Positions 25,303 through 34,395 of a stretch of DNA of 64,000 nucleotides are shown one piece after another (within the stretch, counting starts at the first letter, position 1; the number at the start of each line of letters is the position of its first letter). Where the stretch lies: NCBI RefSeq assembly GCF_021735925.1, contig NZ_WMEA01000001.1:409501-473500 (forward strand), given 5' to 3'. The notes beneath the pieces were generated by a model. The model saw only the letters and a program-made list of their open reading frames with translations. It did not search any database and had not been told where the DNA came from. The stretch is from Loktanella sp. M215. Lineage in GTDB: Bacteria > Pseudomonadota > Alphaproteobacteria > Rhodobacterales > Rhodobacteraceae. Both the position numbers and the translations under genes were made by a program.

Positions 25303-27348
25303 TCAGGCGGTGATCAGGCCCATCGATTCCAGCTTGAGGATCACCTGATGGGCGCAGTTGTCGACCTCGGTCGCCTCTGTCTCCAGCCGCATTTCGGGGC
25401 TTTCCGGCACGTCGTAGGGGTCAGAAATCCCGGTGAATTCCTTGATCTTGCCTTCACGCGCCAGCTTGTAAAGACCCTTGCGGTCCCGGCGTTCGCATTC
25501 CGCGATCGAGGTGGCGACGTGGATTTCGATGAAGGCACCGAACTGTTCGACATCCTCGCGCACCGCACGGCGGGTCGTGGCATAGGGGGCGATGGGCGCA
25601 CAGATCGCGATACCGCCGTTCTTGGTGATCTCGGACGCGACATAGCCGATGCGGCGGATGTTCAGGTCGCGGTGTTCCTTGCTGAAGCCCAGTTCAGACG
25701 ACAGGTTCTTGCGCACGATGTCACCATCCAGCAGCGTCACCGGGCGACCGCCCATTTCCATCAGCTTGACCATCAGCGCGTTGGCAATCGTCGACTTGCC
25801 GGAACCGGAGAAGCCGGTGAAGAACACGGTGAAGCCCTGCTTGTTGCGCGCGGGCCGCGTGCGACGCAATTCGGAGACGACCTGCGGGAAAGAGAACCAC
25901 TCGGGGATTTCCAGACCTTCGGCCAGACGGCGACGCAGTTCGGTGCCCGAGATGTCAAGCACGGTGCCGCCCTCGGGGACTTCATCCGCGGGGAAATACT
26001 GCGCTTTTTCCTGCACATAGACCATGTGCTTGAAATCGACCATCTCAACGCCGATTTCGTCCTGGTATTTTTTGAACAGATCCTGCGCATCGTAGGGGCC
26101 GTAGAAGTCCTTGCCGGCAGAGTTCTTGCCGGGGCCCGCGTGGTCGCGGCCCACGATGAAGTGGGTGCAGCCGTGGTTGGCGCGGATCAGGCCATGCCAG
26201 ACCGCCTCGCGCGGGCCAGCCATGCGCATGGCGAGGTTCAGCAGCGACATCGAGGTGGTGGAGGCGGGATACTGGTCCAGCACGGCTTCGTAGCAGCGCA
26301 CGCGGGTGAAGTGATCGACGTCGCCGGGCTTGGTCATGCCGACGACCGGGTGGATCAGCAGGTTGGCCTGCGCCTCGCGGGCGGCCCGGAACGTCAGTTC
26401 CTGATGCGCGCGGTGCAGCGGGTTGCGGGTCTGGAAGGCCACGACCTTGCGCCAGCCCAGCTTGCGGAACAGCGCGCGGAGTTCGTTCGGCGTGTCGCGG
26501 CGCGAGCGGAAGTCATAGTGGACGGGCTGCTGGATGCCGGTCACCGGGCCACCCAGATAGACGGCACCAGCGGTGTTGTGCAGGTAATTGACGGCCGGGT
26601 GGGCCGAATCGTCAGCGCCGAAGACCTTTTCGGCCTCCAGCTGCTTGTTCGGCACCCATTTGTCGGTGACCGTCATGGTGGCAAGGATCACGCCTTCCTG
26701 ATCGCGCAAGGCGATGTCGGTGCCGACCTCGACCGTCTCGGCGAACTTTTCGGACACATCAAGGGTGATCGGCATCGGCCAGAGCTTGCCGTCGGACAGG
26801 CGCATGTCGGACACGACGGAATCGTAGTCGGCCTCTGGCAGGAACCCCTTCAGCGGGTAGAAGCCGCCGTTCATCAGCAATTCAAGATCGCAGATCTGGC
26901 GTGACGTCAGATCGTGGCTGACCAGATCGCCGGCCTCGGCCTTCAGCCGCTGCGCGCTGTCTGGCGAAACGTACAGTTCTGGGATCGGCGAAAGGTTGTT
27001 CTGCATGGTCGAAATCCTGTTCAGGGTGAAGGCATAGCCGCTGGCCTGTCCGGTCAGCTCGGCGTGGAGGGCGTCATATTCGGCGAACTTGCGCGCCAGG
27101 AACCTGTCGGTCAGGCGGGCCTTCAGCGCCGCGCCCTTGTGGGTCAGGCCGTAGGCCACACGGCTGCGCCGGTCGGCACCGGATTGCTCACCCAGGCTGA
27201 CGTGACCGTCGGCGATGGCCTGCTTGATCTGCGCGTTCAGCCGCCCCAGCGACACGCCCACCGCCGCCGCCGTCTCGCGCTGGCTGGCAAAGGGCGCCAG
27301 ATCGAGCTGCCGCAGAAGGCGGAACAGGCCCTCCTCGGCATCGGTCAT
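25303..27348 (-). CDS. winged-helix domain fused to sulfate adenylyltransferase/APS kinase
   Basis: A 681-residue open frame from ATG 27348. Residues 1-100 resemble the EPS-associated MarR regulator family (TIGR04176): FRLLRQLDLAPFASQRETAAAVGVSLGRLN parts and YGLTHKGAALKARLTDRFLARKFAEYDAL parts. From MQNNLSPIPEL at residue 115 a complete PAPS synthetase follows: ATP sulfurylase with FQTRNPLHRAHQ and GRDHAGPG, then APS kinase with P-loop FTGFSGSGKST, DGD and LSSELGFSKEHR. It makes APS and then PAPS for sulfation or sulfate assimilation. An AGGA site precedes the internal ATG at 27006, so the enzyme part might also be translated alone. No in-frame stop separates the domains, whereas related enzymes normally begin at the MQNN position. 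Fusion versus readthrough of two genes is not proved. Confidence 0.85.
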   Translation of the reverse strand: MTDAEEGLFRLLRQLDLAPFASQRETAAAVGVSLGRLNAQIKQAIADGHVSLGEQSGADRRSRVAYGLTHKGAALKARLTDRFLARKFAEYDALHAELTGQASGYAFTLNRISTMQNNLSPIPELYVSPDSAQRLKAEAGDLVSHDLTSRQICDLELLMNGGFYPLKGFLPEADYDSVVSDMRLSDGKLWPMPITLDVSEKFAETVEVGTDIALRDQEGVILATMTVTDKWVPNKQLEAEKVFGADDSAHPAVNYLHNTAGAVYLGGPVTGIQQPVHYDFRSRRDTPNELRALFRKLGWRKVVAFQTRNPLHRAHQELTFRAAREAQANLLIHPVVGMTKPGDVDHFTRVRCYEAVLDQYPASTTSMSLLNLAMRMAGPREAVWHGLIRANHGCTHFIVGRDHAGPGKNSAGKDFYGPYDAQDLFKKYQDEIGVEMVDFKHMVYVQEKAQYFPADEVPEGGTVLDISGTELRRRLAEGLEIPEWFSFPQVVSELRRTRPARNKQGFTVFFTGFSGSGKSTIANALMVKLMEMGGRPVTLLDGDIVRKNLSSELGFSKEHRDLNIRRIGYVASEITKNGGIAICAPIAPYATTRRAVREDVEQFGAFIEIHVATSIAECERRDRKGLYKLAREGKIKEFTGISDPYDVPESPEMRLETEATEVDNCAHQVILKLESMGLITA

Positions 27349-27392
27349 AAGAACGGGTTTCAGGACAGTCACAGTGCGGCGATTCGATATAT

Positions 27393-27406
27393 GTTCATGC
27401 TTGAAC
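27393..27406. promoter_or_regulatory. palindromic operator candidate 1
   Basis: GTTCATGCTTGAAC: perfect GTTCA/TGAAC arms with a 4-base centre, about 45 bases upstream of the fused winged-helix/PAPS-synthetase start. Confidence 0.5.
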
Positions 27407-27427
27407 GCTCTTTGCCTCAAAAAGTCT

Positions 27428-27441
27428 GTTCATGAAAGAAC
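27428..27441. promoter_or_regulatory. palindromic operator candidate 2
   Basis: GTTCATGAAAGAAC: GTTC/GAAC arms, sharing GTTCATG and GAAC with candidate 1, with 35 bases between the centres of the two sites. Confidence 0.5.
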
Positions 27442-27489
27442 AAACTTTGCCCGCAACGGTCTGTGTGCGTTTCCGCGACAGTCGGTGTG

Positions 27490-27942
27490 TCAGACGGAAG
27501 CGGACCAGGCCTGCGCCGGGCCGGCGTCGCGGATTGCGGCAGGGTCGAACAGCACGAGATGAACGAGATCCGGGCGAGAGCGGGAGCGGTACAACAGGCC
27601 CTGCGCGCCCCGGTCGCGGGCCATGTCCGACAGCGCCCATGTGGGCGACGGCGCGCCGCTGGCGCGGATGTCCTGCCAGACGATGGAGGGCGCAAGTCCC
27701 GCCTCACGCAGATCGACCACCCGCTTCGCCGCGATGGTCAGCGGCACGAGCATGCGCGGGGGGCCGTCGGCCCTCAGGTAGGCCCTGATCGCGATGCCAC
27801 AGCCCTCGGGCGTCAGCGAGGTGTAGATGGCGGGCTGGCCGTCGTGGTGGAACCGCCCTTCCGGAGAGGGGACGGGCCAGGTGGCGCGGTCGACGGCGGC
27901 GGCGTCGATCAGACGCCACGCCGTGCCGCGCCATGCGATCAC
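27490..27942 (-). CDS. RES-domain protein (toxin/NAD+ phosphorylase fold)
   Basis: A 150-residue protein read from a GTG at 27942 that overlaps the trxB stop as GTGA. The RES fold is suggested by [40 protein letters not shown], and [11 protein letters not shown] toxins hydrolyse or phosphorolyse NAD+ using Arg, Tyr and Glu residues; here the Arg and Tyr (IYTS) are kept, but the Glu that normally lies 11 positions after that Tyr is replaced by Ala. No Xre/DUF2384-type antitoxin gene adjoins. It may therefore be a non-toxic relative, or act in the thioredoxin context given coupling to trxB. Confidence 0.72.
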   Translation of the reverse strand: MIAWRGTAWRLIDAAAVDRATWPVPSPEGRFHHDGQPAIYTSLTPEGCGIAIRAYLRADGPPRMLVPLTIAAKRVVDLREAGLAPSIVWQDIRASGAPSPTWALSDMARDRGAQGLLYRSRSRPDLVHLVLFDPAAIRDAGPAQAWSASV

Positions 27943-28943
27943 TCGGCGGCGGCCTCCGGCGCGCCGTAGCCCAACGGCAGTTCCGTGCTTGCGTCGGTTT
28001 CGCCCTGCTCGGCCAGGAAGCGTTCCGCATCCAGCGCCGCCATGCAGCCCATCCCCGCAGAGGTCACGGCCTGACGGTAGATATGATCGGTCAGATCGCC
28101 GGCGGCGAAAACACCCGGGATGGCAGTGCGGGTCGTGCCCGGCTCGACCTTGACGTAGCCGCCGTGGTGCAGCTCCAGCTGATCCTTGACCAGTTCGGAC
28201 GCGGGCGCGTGGCCGATGGCGATGAACAGCCCCTTGGCGGGAATCTCGGTGATCTCTCCGGTCTCGACATGCTTCACGCGGACCGCCTCGACGCCCAGCG
28301 GATCGGTAGTGCCGACGACCTCTTCGACCGCGTGGTACCAGAGCATTTCGATCTTGGGGTTCTTCAGCAGGCGGTTCTGCAGGATCTTCTCGGCGCGCAA
28401 CTCGCCGCGGCGATGCACCAACGTGACCTTCGAGGCGAAATTGGTCAGGAACAGCGCCTCTTCCACGGCCGTGTTGCCGCCGCCGACGACGACGATTTCC
28501 TGCCCGCGGTAGAAAAAGCCATCGCAGGTCGCGCAGGCAGAGACGCCAAAGCCCTTGAACTTCTCCTCTGACGGCAGGCCCAGCCATTTGGCGCGCGCAC
28601 CGGTGGCCAGGATCACGGCATCGGCAGTGACGACGCCGCCGCTGTCGCAGGTCGCGGTGAAGGGACGCTTGGACAGATCGAGGGAGGTCACGATGTCATG
28701 CACGATGTTGGTGCCCATCGCGCGGGCATGCGCCTCCATCCGGACCATCAGGTCGGGACCCTGCACCTCGGTATCGCCGGGCCAGTTTTCGACCTCGGTC
28801 GTGGTGGTCAGCTGGCCGCCGGGTTCGATGCCCTGGATCAGCATGGGCTCCAGCATGGCCCGGCTGGCATAGACGCCGGCGGTATAGCCTGCGGGGCCGG
28901 ACCCCACGATCAGAACCTTTGTATGCGTCGGCTGTTGGGACAT
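27939..28943 (-). CDS. trxB: thioredoxin-disulfide reductase
   Basis: A 334-residue FAD/NADPH enzyme reducing thioredoxin. The FAD motif [15 protein letters not shown] is at 12-26, the redox pair CATC is at 137-140 in ACATCDGFF, the NADPH motif [14 protein letters not shown] follows, and [15 protein letters not shown] is the second FAD motif. The ATG at 28943 has an AGGAG site; upstream codons in the same frame lie in the shared regulatory gap with the Lrp gene. It overlaps the RES gene by 4 bases. Confidence 0.96.
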   Translation of the reverse strand: MSQQPTHTKVLIVGSGPAGYTAGVYASRAMLEPMLIQGIEPGGQLTTTTEVENWPGDTEVQGPDLMVRMEAHARAMGTNIVHDIVTSLDLSKRPFTATCDSGGVVTADAVILATGARAKWLGLPSEEKFKGFGVSACATCDGFFYRGQEIVVVGGGNTAVEEALFLTNFASKVTLVHRRGELRAEKILQNRLLKNPKIEMLWYHAVEEVVGTTDPLGVEAVRVKHVETGEITEIPAKGLFIAIGHAPASELVKDQLELHHGGYVKVEPGTTRTAIPGVFAAGDLTDHIYRQAVTSAGMGCMAALDAERFLAEQGETDASTELPLGYGAPEAAAE

Positions 28944-29009
28944 GGTGAACTCCTGCTGGTCTGTGGCCTGATATAGGGCTGCGGTTGCCGTATGAAAAGG
29001 CACTGCGGA

Positions 29010-29039
29010 TTGTCAGATGTTGCGCGTGCGTGATAGAAT
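29010..29039 (+). promoter_or_regulatory. sigma-70-like promoter of the Lrp gene
   Basis: TTGTCA at 29010-29015, an 18-base spacer, then TAGAAT at 29034-29039, about 60 bases before the start. Several TTGC/GCAA pieces nearby would fit autoregulation. Confidence 0.45.
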
Positions 29040-29097
29040 ATTGCGTCTCTGCGCCGCAACGCGTAGGAATTGCAAAAGACCTGATAGGATAGACGCG

Positions 29098-29598
29098 ATG
29101 CCCGGTGCCAAGCTGGACGAGATCGACCGGATGATTCTGGCGGAACTGCAGGCCGACGGCCGCATGACCAACGTGGAGCTGGCCAAGCGCGTCGGCATCA
29201 GCGCGCCGCCCTGCCTGCGCCGCGTTCGCACGCTGGAAGAGCAGGGCTATATCCGCGGATACCATGCCGATATCGACCCGCGCGAACTGGGGTTCGAAGT
29301 GCAGGTCTTTGCCATGGTCGGTCTTGTCAGTCAGGCCGAGGCGGACCTGAGTGCCTTCGAGGCCAAGTGCAAGGGCTGGTCGCTGGTGCGCGAGTGCCAC
29401 ATGCTGAACGGCGAGGTCGATTTCGTCCTCAAGTGCGTGGCCCCCGACCTGCGGTCCTTCCAGCGCTTTCTGACCGAAGAGCTGACCAGCGCGCCCAACG
29501 TGGCAAGCGTCAAGACATCGCTGGTCATCCGGGGCGCCAAGGACGAGCCGGGCGTGCCCTTCGACGTGCTCGAAGAACGGCTGGCCCGCGAGGCCTAA
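29098..29598 (+). CDS. Lrp/AsnC-family transcriptional regulator
   Basis: A 166-residue regulator. The N-terminal helix-turn-helix reads LDEIDRMILAELQADGRMTNVELAKRVGIS (in parts), and the C-terminal RAM/ligand domain includes GFEVQVFAMVGLVSQ, VRECHMLNGEVDFVLKC and the final SVKTSLVIRG. Such proteins bind amino acids as octamers and control amino-acid genes. The start at 29098 has a GATAGGATAG site. It is divergent from trxB. Its stop overlaps the stop of the convergent ABC-F gene by four bases. Confidence 0.93.
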   Translation: MPGAKLDEIDRMILAELQADGRMTNVELAKRVGISAPPCLRRVRTLEEQGYIRGYHADIDPRELGFEVQVFAMVGLVSQAEADLSAFEAKCKGWSLVRECHMLNGEVDFVLKCVAPDLRSFQRFLTEELTSAPNVASVKTSLVIRGAKDEPGVPFDVLEERLAREA

Positions 29599-31106
29599 GC
29601 CATTTCACCGGCCAGAAAGGTTTCGGGGTCATCGACCTCGACCAGCCGCCTGCCGATGATCTGCCAGAATCGGGTGCCGACGGCCCGCAGGAACTGCCGG
29701 TCGTGGCTGACCAGCAGGCAGGCGGCGCCCTGGCTGACAAGCTCGTCCTCCAGCGCCTCTTGCCCGTCGATGTCGAGGTGGTTCGTCGGTTCGTCCAGCA
29801 GGTAGAAGTTCGGCTGTTGCAGGCGCAGGACCAGCATCGCCAGCCGCGCCCGCTGCCCGCCCGACAGCGCTGCAATGGGCGTATCCTGCATCCGGATGTC
29901 GATCCCTGCCCCGGCCAGCAGCCCCCGCGCCCGGCTGTCGCCCACGTCAAATTGACCGGCGATGGCATTCATCGGGGTATCCGTGCGGGACAGCTGGCTC
30001 AGGTGCTGGTCGGAATATCCCATGCTGACGCTGGGCGCGCATCTGATCTGCGACGCAGCACCGGTCACGGCCGCATGGATCAGGCGGACCAGTTGCGTCT
30101 TGCCGGTGCCATTGCTGCCCAGCAGGACGACCCGGTCGCCCGGCGTGATCCACGTCTGCCCCGTGCGATAGAGCAGCCGTCCGTCCGGGGTCGCGACCGC
30201 CACATCCTCCAGCGTGACCAGGGCCTTGGCGTGGGTGCCACTGTTGGCAAGGCGGATCTCCCCTGCCCCCTTCTCGGCATGGGCGGGCCAGGCCGCAGCC
30301 TCGATCCGGTCGGCGCGCGCGCCAAGCTGCTTGGTCTTGGTGATCAGCAGGTCAGAGCCGGAGTTGATCCCGATGTTCTTGAGCTTTGCCGCCTGCCTGC
30401 GCAACTGTTGGGCCTTGTTCAGATCGTTGGCAAAGCGACGTGCGTCGGCGGCGTCCGCCTCCGCCAGCGCGGCGCGCGCGGGGGTATAGGGCAGCGCAAA
30501 GCTGCGGCTATCGCTGGCCCGCAAGAACAGGGTGCGGTTGGTGACGGCGTCCAGAAAGGCGCGGTCGTGGCTGGTCACGACGACCGGCACGCTGCGCGGC
30601 AGGGCGGCCAGCCAGCCCTGCAACAGGCCGATGCGGTGCAGGTCAAGGTGGTTGGTGGGTTCGTCCAGCAACAGCACATCCGGCTCTGCCACCCAGGCGG
30701 CGGCAAGCAGCGCCGTGCGTTGCCAGCCGCCGCTGAGCGTCGACAGGCGCTGCTGGTGCAACTCCTGCGGCACCTGCAGGTCATCAAGGACGACATCCAC
30801 CCGCCACGCCTCGCCATCGGCCTGCTCCGGCGGCAGGGCGCGCAGGACCACGTCATAAAGCGTCAGGTCGGCATCATCGGGGATCAGGTGCTGACCGACA
30901 TGGCCGATGCGCAACCCGCGGGCGCGGGTGATTTCGCCTTGTGTCGGATCAATGTGGCCGGCGATACAGCCCAGCAGCGTGGATTTGCCACGCCCGTTGG
31001 CCGCGACAAGGCCGATGCGATCGCCCTTGGTGATGGTCAGGGTCAGGTCGGTGAACAGCGTGTCGCCAAGGGTCACCCCGAGGGATTGAATGTCGATGAG
31101 GGTCAT
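29595..31106 (-). CDS. ABC-F family ATP-binding protein
   Basis: A 503-residue protein with two ABC domains and no membrane segment. Domain 1: Walker A NGRGKST, signature LSGGWQR, Walker B LLLDEPTNHLDLH. Domain 2: Walker A GSNGTGKT, signature LSGGQRAR, Walker B LLDEPTNHLDID. A basic linker with the QLRRQAAKLKNIG run separates them, as in ABC-F translation factors, which act on the ribosome E site and can confer antibiotic protection. Subtype (Uup, YheS or other) is not certain. Start at MTLIDIQSLG. Confidence 0.88.
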   Translation of the reverse strand: MTLIDIQSLGVTLGDTLFTDLTLTITKGDRIGLVAANGRGKSTLLGCIAGHIDPTQGEITRARGLRIGHVGQHLIPDDADLTLYDVVLRALPPEQADGEAWRVDVVLDDLQVPQELHQQRLSTLSGGWQRTALLAAAWVAEPDVLLLDEPTNHLDLHRIGLLQGWLAALPRSVPVVVTSHDRAFLDAVTNRTLFLRASDSRSFALPYTPARAALAEADAADARRFANDLNKAQQLRRQAAKLKNIGINSGSDLLITKTKQLGARADRIEAAAWPAHAEKGAGEIRLANSGTHAKALVTLEDVAVATPDGRLLYRTGQTWITPGDRVVLLGSNGTGKTQLVRLIHAAVTGAASQIRCAPSVSMGYSDQHLSQLSRTDTPMNAIAGQFDVGDSRARGLLAGAGIDIRMQDTPIAALSGGQRARLAMLVLRLQQPNFYLLDEPTNHLDIDGQEALEDELVSQGAACLLVSHDRQFLRAVGTRFWQIIGRRLVEVDDPETFLAGEMA

Positions 31107-31337
31107 TGCGGTCTCTGCACATGAAATCTGTGCCGCGGCACGCGCGGCGGGATGGGCAGACCGGATCTGGTCAGCCCTGCAAACGGATCTGCAGGGCGTC
31201 ACGGGGACCATGCTGAAGACGGCGAATGATGCGCATGTTCAGCCTTTGCCCTCCCGTTGTGAATATGACCGTTGTGTAATGTTAGGCAGCGCCGCACCAC
31301 CGGTCAACCGCCCGGGGCGGTCCGCTGGGTGCGAAAC

Positions 31338-31371
31338 GCAAAACGCCCCCGAACGGCGGTTCGAGGGCGTT
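31338..31371 (-). terminator. terminator of the DUF1127 gene
   Basis: A 13-bp stem with one mismatch (AACGCCCCCGAAC at 31342-31354 with 31359-31371), followed on the minus strand by TTTTGCGTTT. Its flank CGCAAAACGCCCCCG recurs in the rpmD terminator at 31768-31803. Confidence 0.75.
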
Positions 31372-31393
31372 CCGGACCGGATCGTTCTGCGGA

Positions 31394-31615
31394 TCAGAGG
31401 CGTGCGGCACCGGACCGGGCAATGTCCGTGATCATGTCACGGGTCACGCCGATATCGGCCAGTTCGTAATCCGAAAGGGCGTTCAGGTCGCGGGCGGTCG
31501 TGCGATAGGCGCGGCGGCGGGCGAAGGCATCGCGCAGATCGGCGAAGGCATCCACGACGACCTGACCAAAGCTGGCGCTGGAGACGTGGGGGGCAATGTT
31601 GGAGCTGTAGGGCAT
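31394..31615 (-). CDS. DUF1127 (YjiS-like) small protein
   Basis: A 73-residue protein whose C-terminal half, DLNALSDYELADIGVTRDMI, is the DUF1127 signature, preceded by an Arg-rich AFARRRAYRTTAR patch. Family members in alphaproteobacteria are short Arg-rich proteins, some induced in stress or linked to phosphate and carbon metabolism or RNA binding. A terminator stem follows it. No operon partner is present. Confidence 0.85.
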   Translation of the reverse strand: MPYSSNIAPHVSSASFGQVVVDAFADLRDAFARRRAYRTTARDLNALSDYELADIGVTRDMITDIARSGAARL

Positions 31616-31767
31616 GGGAGGAGCTTTCAGAGTAAATGCGGCACAGCGAATCCTGTACGCGTGATATATGACGTTTGTGCTAAGGAATTAGGCACTCTGA
31701 AAACTTTAGACAACGGCTGGAAAACCATACCATCCATGCGTTTTGCGCATGACGGCGCGGCCTGCCG

Positions 31768-31803
31768 CAAACGCAAAACGCCCCCGGTTTTCACCGGAGG
31801 CGT
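31768..31803 (-). terminator. terminator of the rpmC-rpmD transcript
   Basis: ACGCCCCCGGT at 31778-31788 pairs, with one mismatch, with 31793-31803; the minus strand continues TTTTGCGTTT. It lies 36 bases past the rpmD stop and shows that transcription ends there, with no rplO downstream. Confidence 0.78.
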
Positions 31804-31839
31804 CGTGTGGCCAGCACCCGAAGGTGTGGCGGAGGCCGC

Positions 31840-32028
31840 TTAGCCGCGCTCTTCGATGATCTCGACGAGGTGCGGGATGCTGTTCACCATGCCGCGGACG
31901 GAGGGCGTATCCTCCAGCTCCCGCGTGCGGTGCATCTTGTTCAGGCCAAGGCCGACCAGCGTGGCACGCTGAACGGCGGGGCGGCGGATCGGGGACCCGA
32001 TCTGCTTGACGACGATTGTTTTAGCCAT
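31840..32028 (-). CDS. rpmD: 50S ribosomal protein L30 (uL30)
   Basis: A 62-residue bacterial uL30. Residues 1-20 include [14 protein letters not shown] and the middle [18 protein letters not shown], both typical. It is the last gene of this ribosomal block; in most bacteria rplO and secY follow, but here a terminator does. It binds 23S rRNA in the large subunit. Confidence 0.97.
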   Translation of the reverse strand: MAKTIVVKQIGSPIRRPAVQRATLVGLGLNKMHRTRELEDTPSVRGMVNSIPHLVEIIEERG

Positions 32029-32040
32029 GCTCAGATCTCC

Positions 32041-32652
32041 TTACGCGTCAGCCGAAGCGTCGGCTTCGGTGGCGTTGTGGGCCACGTCGCTTTGCTCGGT
32101 CACGTGATCGTCACGCTTGGGCAGAATGTCGGCGACTTTCTTGCCGCGACGCTGCGCCACAGAGCGGGGCGATTGTTCCTTGTTCAGGCCGTCGATGGTG
32201 GCCCGGATCATGTTGTAGGGGTTCGTCGATCCCAGCGACTTGGACACAACGTCCTGCACGCCCAGCATCTCGAACACCGCACGCATCGGACCACCGGCGA
32301 TGATACCGGTACCGGCGGGGGCCTGACGCATCACGACGCGACCGGCGCCATGACGGCCTTCCATGTCGTGGTGCAGCGTCCGGCCGTCGCGCAGGGCGAC
32401 GCGGATCATCTGACGCTTGGCCTGCTCGGTGGCCTTGCGGATGGCCTCGGGGACCTCCTTGGCCTTGCCCTTGCCGAAACCGACGCGACCCTTCTGGTCA
32501 CCGACGACGACGAGGGCTGCGAAACCGAAGCGCTTACCACCCTTGACGGTTTTCGACACGCGGTTGATGGCGACCAGGCGGTCGGCAAATTCCGGCGTCT
32601 GCTCTTCACGACGGCCACGGCCGCCGCCACGATTGTTATCACGTTCTGCCAT
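32041..32652 (-). CDS. rpsE: 30S ribosomal protein S5 (uS5)
   Basis: A 203-residue protein. The S5 double-stranded-RNA-binding domain [21 protein letters not shown], given as the start of the domain, is followed by [17 protein letters not shown] and a C-terminal IRATIDGL. The N-terminal GRGRREEQ and acidic C-terminus are family extensions. Start 32652 follows AAGGAT. S5 contributes to decoding accuracy at the mRNA entry site. Confidence 0.97.
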   Translation of the reverse strand: MAERDNNRGGGRGRREEQTPEFADRLVAINRVSKTVKGGKRFGFAALVVVGDQKGRVGFGKGKAKEVPEAIRKATEQAKRQMIRVALRDGRTLHHDMEGRHGAGRVVMRQAPAGTGIIAGGPMRAVFEMLGVQDVVSKSLGSTNPYNMIRATIDGLNKEQSPRSVAQRRGKKVADILPKRDDHVTEQSDVAHNATEADASADA

Positions 32653-32758
32653 GTTGGCATCCTTATCTTGGGTGGCGTTGCCGCCATTGATGCGATCGCA
32701 GTGGGACAAGAGGCCCCCCGATCATCGAGGCGGGCGCCCGAGGGCACCCGCCTGCACT

Positions 32759-33118
32759 TTAGATTTTCAGACCAGCTTCACGGGCGGCGTCGGCAACTGC
32801 CTTCACCTTGCCGTGAAACAGGAAACCGCCACGGTCGAAATAGGCGGTGTCCACACCGGCAGCCTTGGCACGCTCTGCAATCGCAGTGCCCACCTTCTTG
32901 GCGGCTTCGATGTTGTTCTGACCCACAACGCCCAGATCCTTTTCGAGCGTGGAAGCGGACGCAAGCGTCAGACCTTTCACGTCGTCGATCAGCTGGACGC
33001 TGATGTTCTTGTTGGACCGGTGAACCGACAGGCGCATGCGCCCGGCGTTCACAGCCCGCAGTTTGTTCCGGACGCGCATGCGGCGCTTGAGGAACAGGGT
33101 ACGTTTGCTGTTTGCCAT
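32759..33118 (-). CDS. rplR: 50S ribosomal protein L18 (uL18)
   Basis: A 119-residue 5S-rRNA-binding protein: basic N-terminus [16 protein letters not shown], then [17 protein letters not shown] and C-terminal [23 protein letters not shown] (in parts). The ATG at 33118 (MANSKRT) opens the conserved region; the longer frame runs into rplF. Confidence 0.97.
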   Translation of the reverse strand: MANSKRTLFLKRRMRVRNKLRAVNAGRMRLSVHRSNKNISVQLIDDVKGLTLASASTLEKDLGVVGQNNIEAAKKVGTAIAERAKAAGVDTAYFDRGGFLFHGKVKAVADAAREAGLKI

Positions 33119-33119
33119 G

Positions 33120-33656
33120 TTACTTCTTCTTACCTTCTTTGCGGAAGATGTACTCGCCTTTGTACTTGATACCCTTGCCCTTGTAGGGCTCGGGTGCACG
33201 CCACTCGCGAATGTTCGCGGCGACCTGTCCAACAAGCTGCTGGTCGATACCTTCAACAATGATTTCGGTCTGCTTGGGGGCCGTCACGGTGACGCCCTCC
33301 GGCACTTCGAAGTTCACATCGTGGCTGTAACCCAATGCCAGTTTCAGGACCTTGTCGCCCTGCATCGTGGCACGGTAACCAACGCCGTTGATTTCAAGCT
33401 CTTTCTTGAAACCGGTGGTGACGCCGGTAACGAGGTTTTCCACCATCGACCGGGACATACCCCACTGCTGACGGGCGCGCTTGGACTTGCCGCGCGGCGT
33501 CACAGTGATTGCATTGTCCTCGACCGCGAGGGTCACATCGTCGGTTGCTTTGAAGGAGCGGGTCCCTTTCGGGCCCTTCACTTCGACGGTCTGGCCGGAG
33601 ACTTTCGCCTCAACCCCGGAGGGCAGCTCGACCGGTTTCTTACCAATACGAGACAT
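33120..33656 (-). CDS. rplF: 50S ribosomal protein L6 (uL6)
   Basis: A 178-residue protein beginning [17 protein letters not shown] with the duplicated L6 domain; the C-terminal [16 protein letters not shown] motif binds 23S rRNA near the sarcin-ricin loop. Length is normal. The stop is 2 bases before rplR. Confidence 0.97.
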   Translation of the reverse strand: MSRIGKKPVELPSGVEAKVSGQTVEVKGPKGTRSFKATDDVTLAVEDNAITVTPRGKSKRARQQWGMSRSMVENLVTGVTTGFKKELEINGVGYRATMQGDKVLKLALGYSHDVNFEVPEGVTVTAPKQTEIIVEGIDQQLVGQVAANIREWRAPEPYKGKGIKYKGEYIFRKEGKKK

Positions 33657-33666
33657 CTTGCTCTCC

Positions 33667-34062
33667 TTAGAAGACGGTGCAGAGCACTTCGCCACCAACA
33701 TTGGCGGCACGTGCGTTTGCATCAGACATCACACCCTTGGGGGTGGAGACAATCGACACACCAAGGCCCTGACGGACGCTCGGCAGATCATTGACGGACA
33801 TGTAGACGCGACGACCGGGCTTGGAGACCCGCTTCACTTCGCGAATGACAGCTTCGCCTTCGTAGTACTTCAGCTCGATCGAAAAGGCCGGGTGACCGTC
33901 CTTGCCGTCGCGCTTCTCGTAACCGCGGATGTAGCCTTCGTCGGCCAGCACATCCAGCACCCAGCCACGCAGCTTGGACGCAGGTGTTTCCACCGCAGCC
34001 TTGCCGCGCATCTGACCGTTGCGGATACGTGTCAGCATGTCACCGATAGGATCGTTCATCAT
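33667..34062 (-). CDS. rpsH: 30S ribosomal protein S8 (uS8)
   Basis: A 131-residue protein: [14 protein letters not shown] at the N-terminus and the [13 protein letters not shown] segment near the C-terminus, with GGEVLC at the end. Starts at 34062 (MMND) and 34059 are equally consistent with the AAGGAG site at 34071-34076. In E. coli S8 represses the spc operon. Confidence 0.97.
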   Translation of the reverse strand: MMNDPIGDMLTRIRNGQMRGKAAVETPASKLRGWVLDVLADEGYIRGYEKRDGKDGHPAFSIELKYYEGEAVIREVKRVSKPGRRVYMSVNDLPSVRQGLGVSIVSTPKGVMSDANARAANVGGEVLCTVF

Positions 34063-34074
34063 GATAAATTCTCC

Positions 34075-34380
34075 TTACCAGCTCGACTTGACCATGCCCG
34101 GGATCTCGCCGTTGGAACCAAGGTTCCGCAGCGCGATCCGGCTGATCTTGAGTTTGCGGTAATAGGCGTGCGGACGCCCGGTGAGCTGGCAACGGTTGTG
34201 CAGACGCACGGCAGAGGAGTTGCGCGGCAGCTTGGTGAGGGCCAGCGTTGCCTTGAACCGCTCTTCGACGGGCTTCTCTTGGTCGTTGATGATCGCCTTC
34301 AGGCTTGCACGCTTCTCAGCATACTGCGCCACCAGCTTTTCGCGCTTCTTCTCGCGCTCGATCATGGATTTCTTGGCCAT
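34075..34380 (-). CDS. rpsN: 30S ribosomal protein S14 (uS14), zinc-free type
   Basis: A 101-residue S14. C-terminal [18 protein letters not shown] is the family core; it has only one Cys of the zinc set, so this is the long zinc-independent form. It sits between rplE and rpsH with short spacers, as in the spc operon. Confidence 0.96.
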   Translation of the reverse strand: MAKKSMIEREKKREKLVAQYAEKRASLKAIINDQEKPVEERFKATLALTKLPRNSSAVRLHNRCQLTGRPHAYYRKLKISRIALRNLGSNGEIPGMVKSSW

Positions 34381-34395
34381 AACTTATTCTCCCAA

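Noticed and set aside
27393..27441. The GTTC palindromes as LexA (SOS) boxes
   Set aside because: Alphaproteobacterial LexA boxes are direct GTTC-N7-GTTC repeats; these are inverted and do not fit.
27490..28587. 365-residue frame covering the RES gene and part of trxB
   Set aside because: Only the part from GTG 27942 makes a recognisable domain; the remainder is the shadow of trxB.
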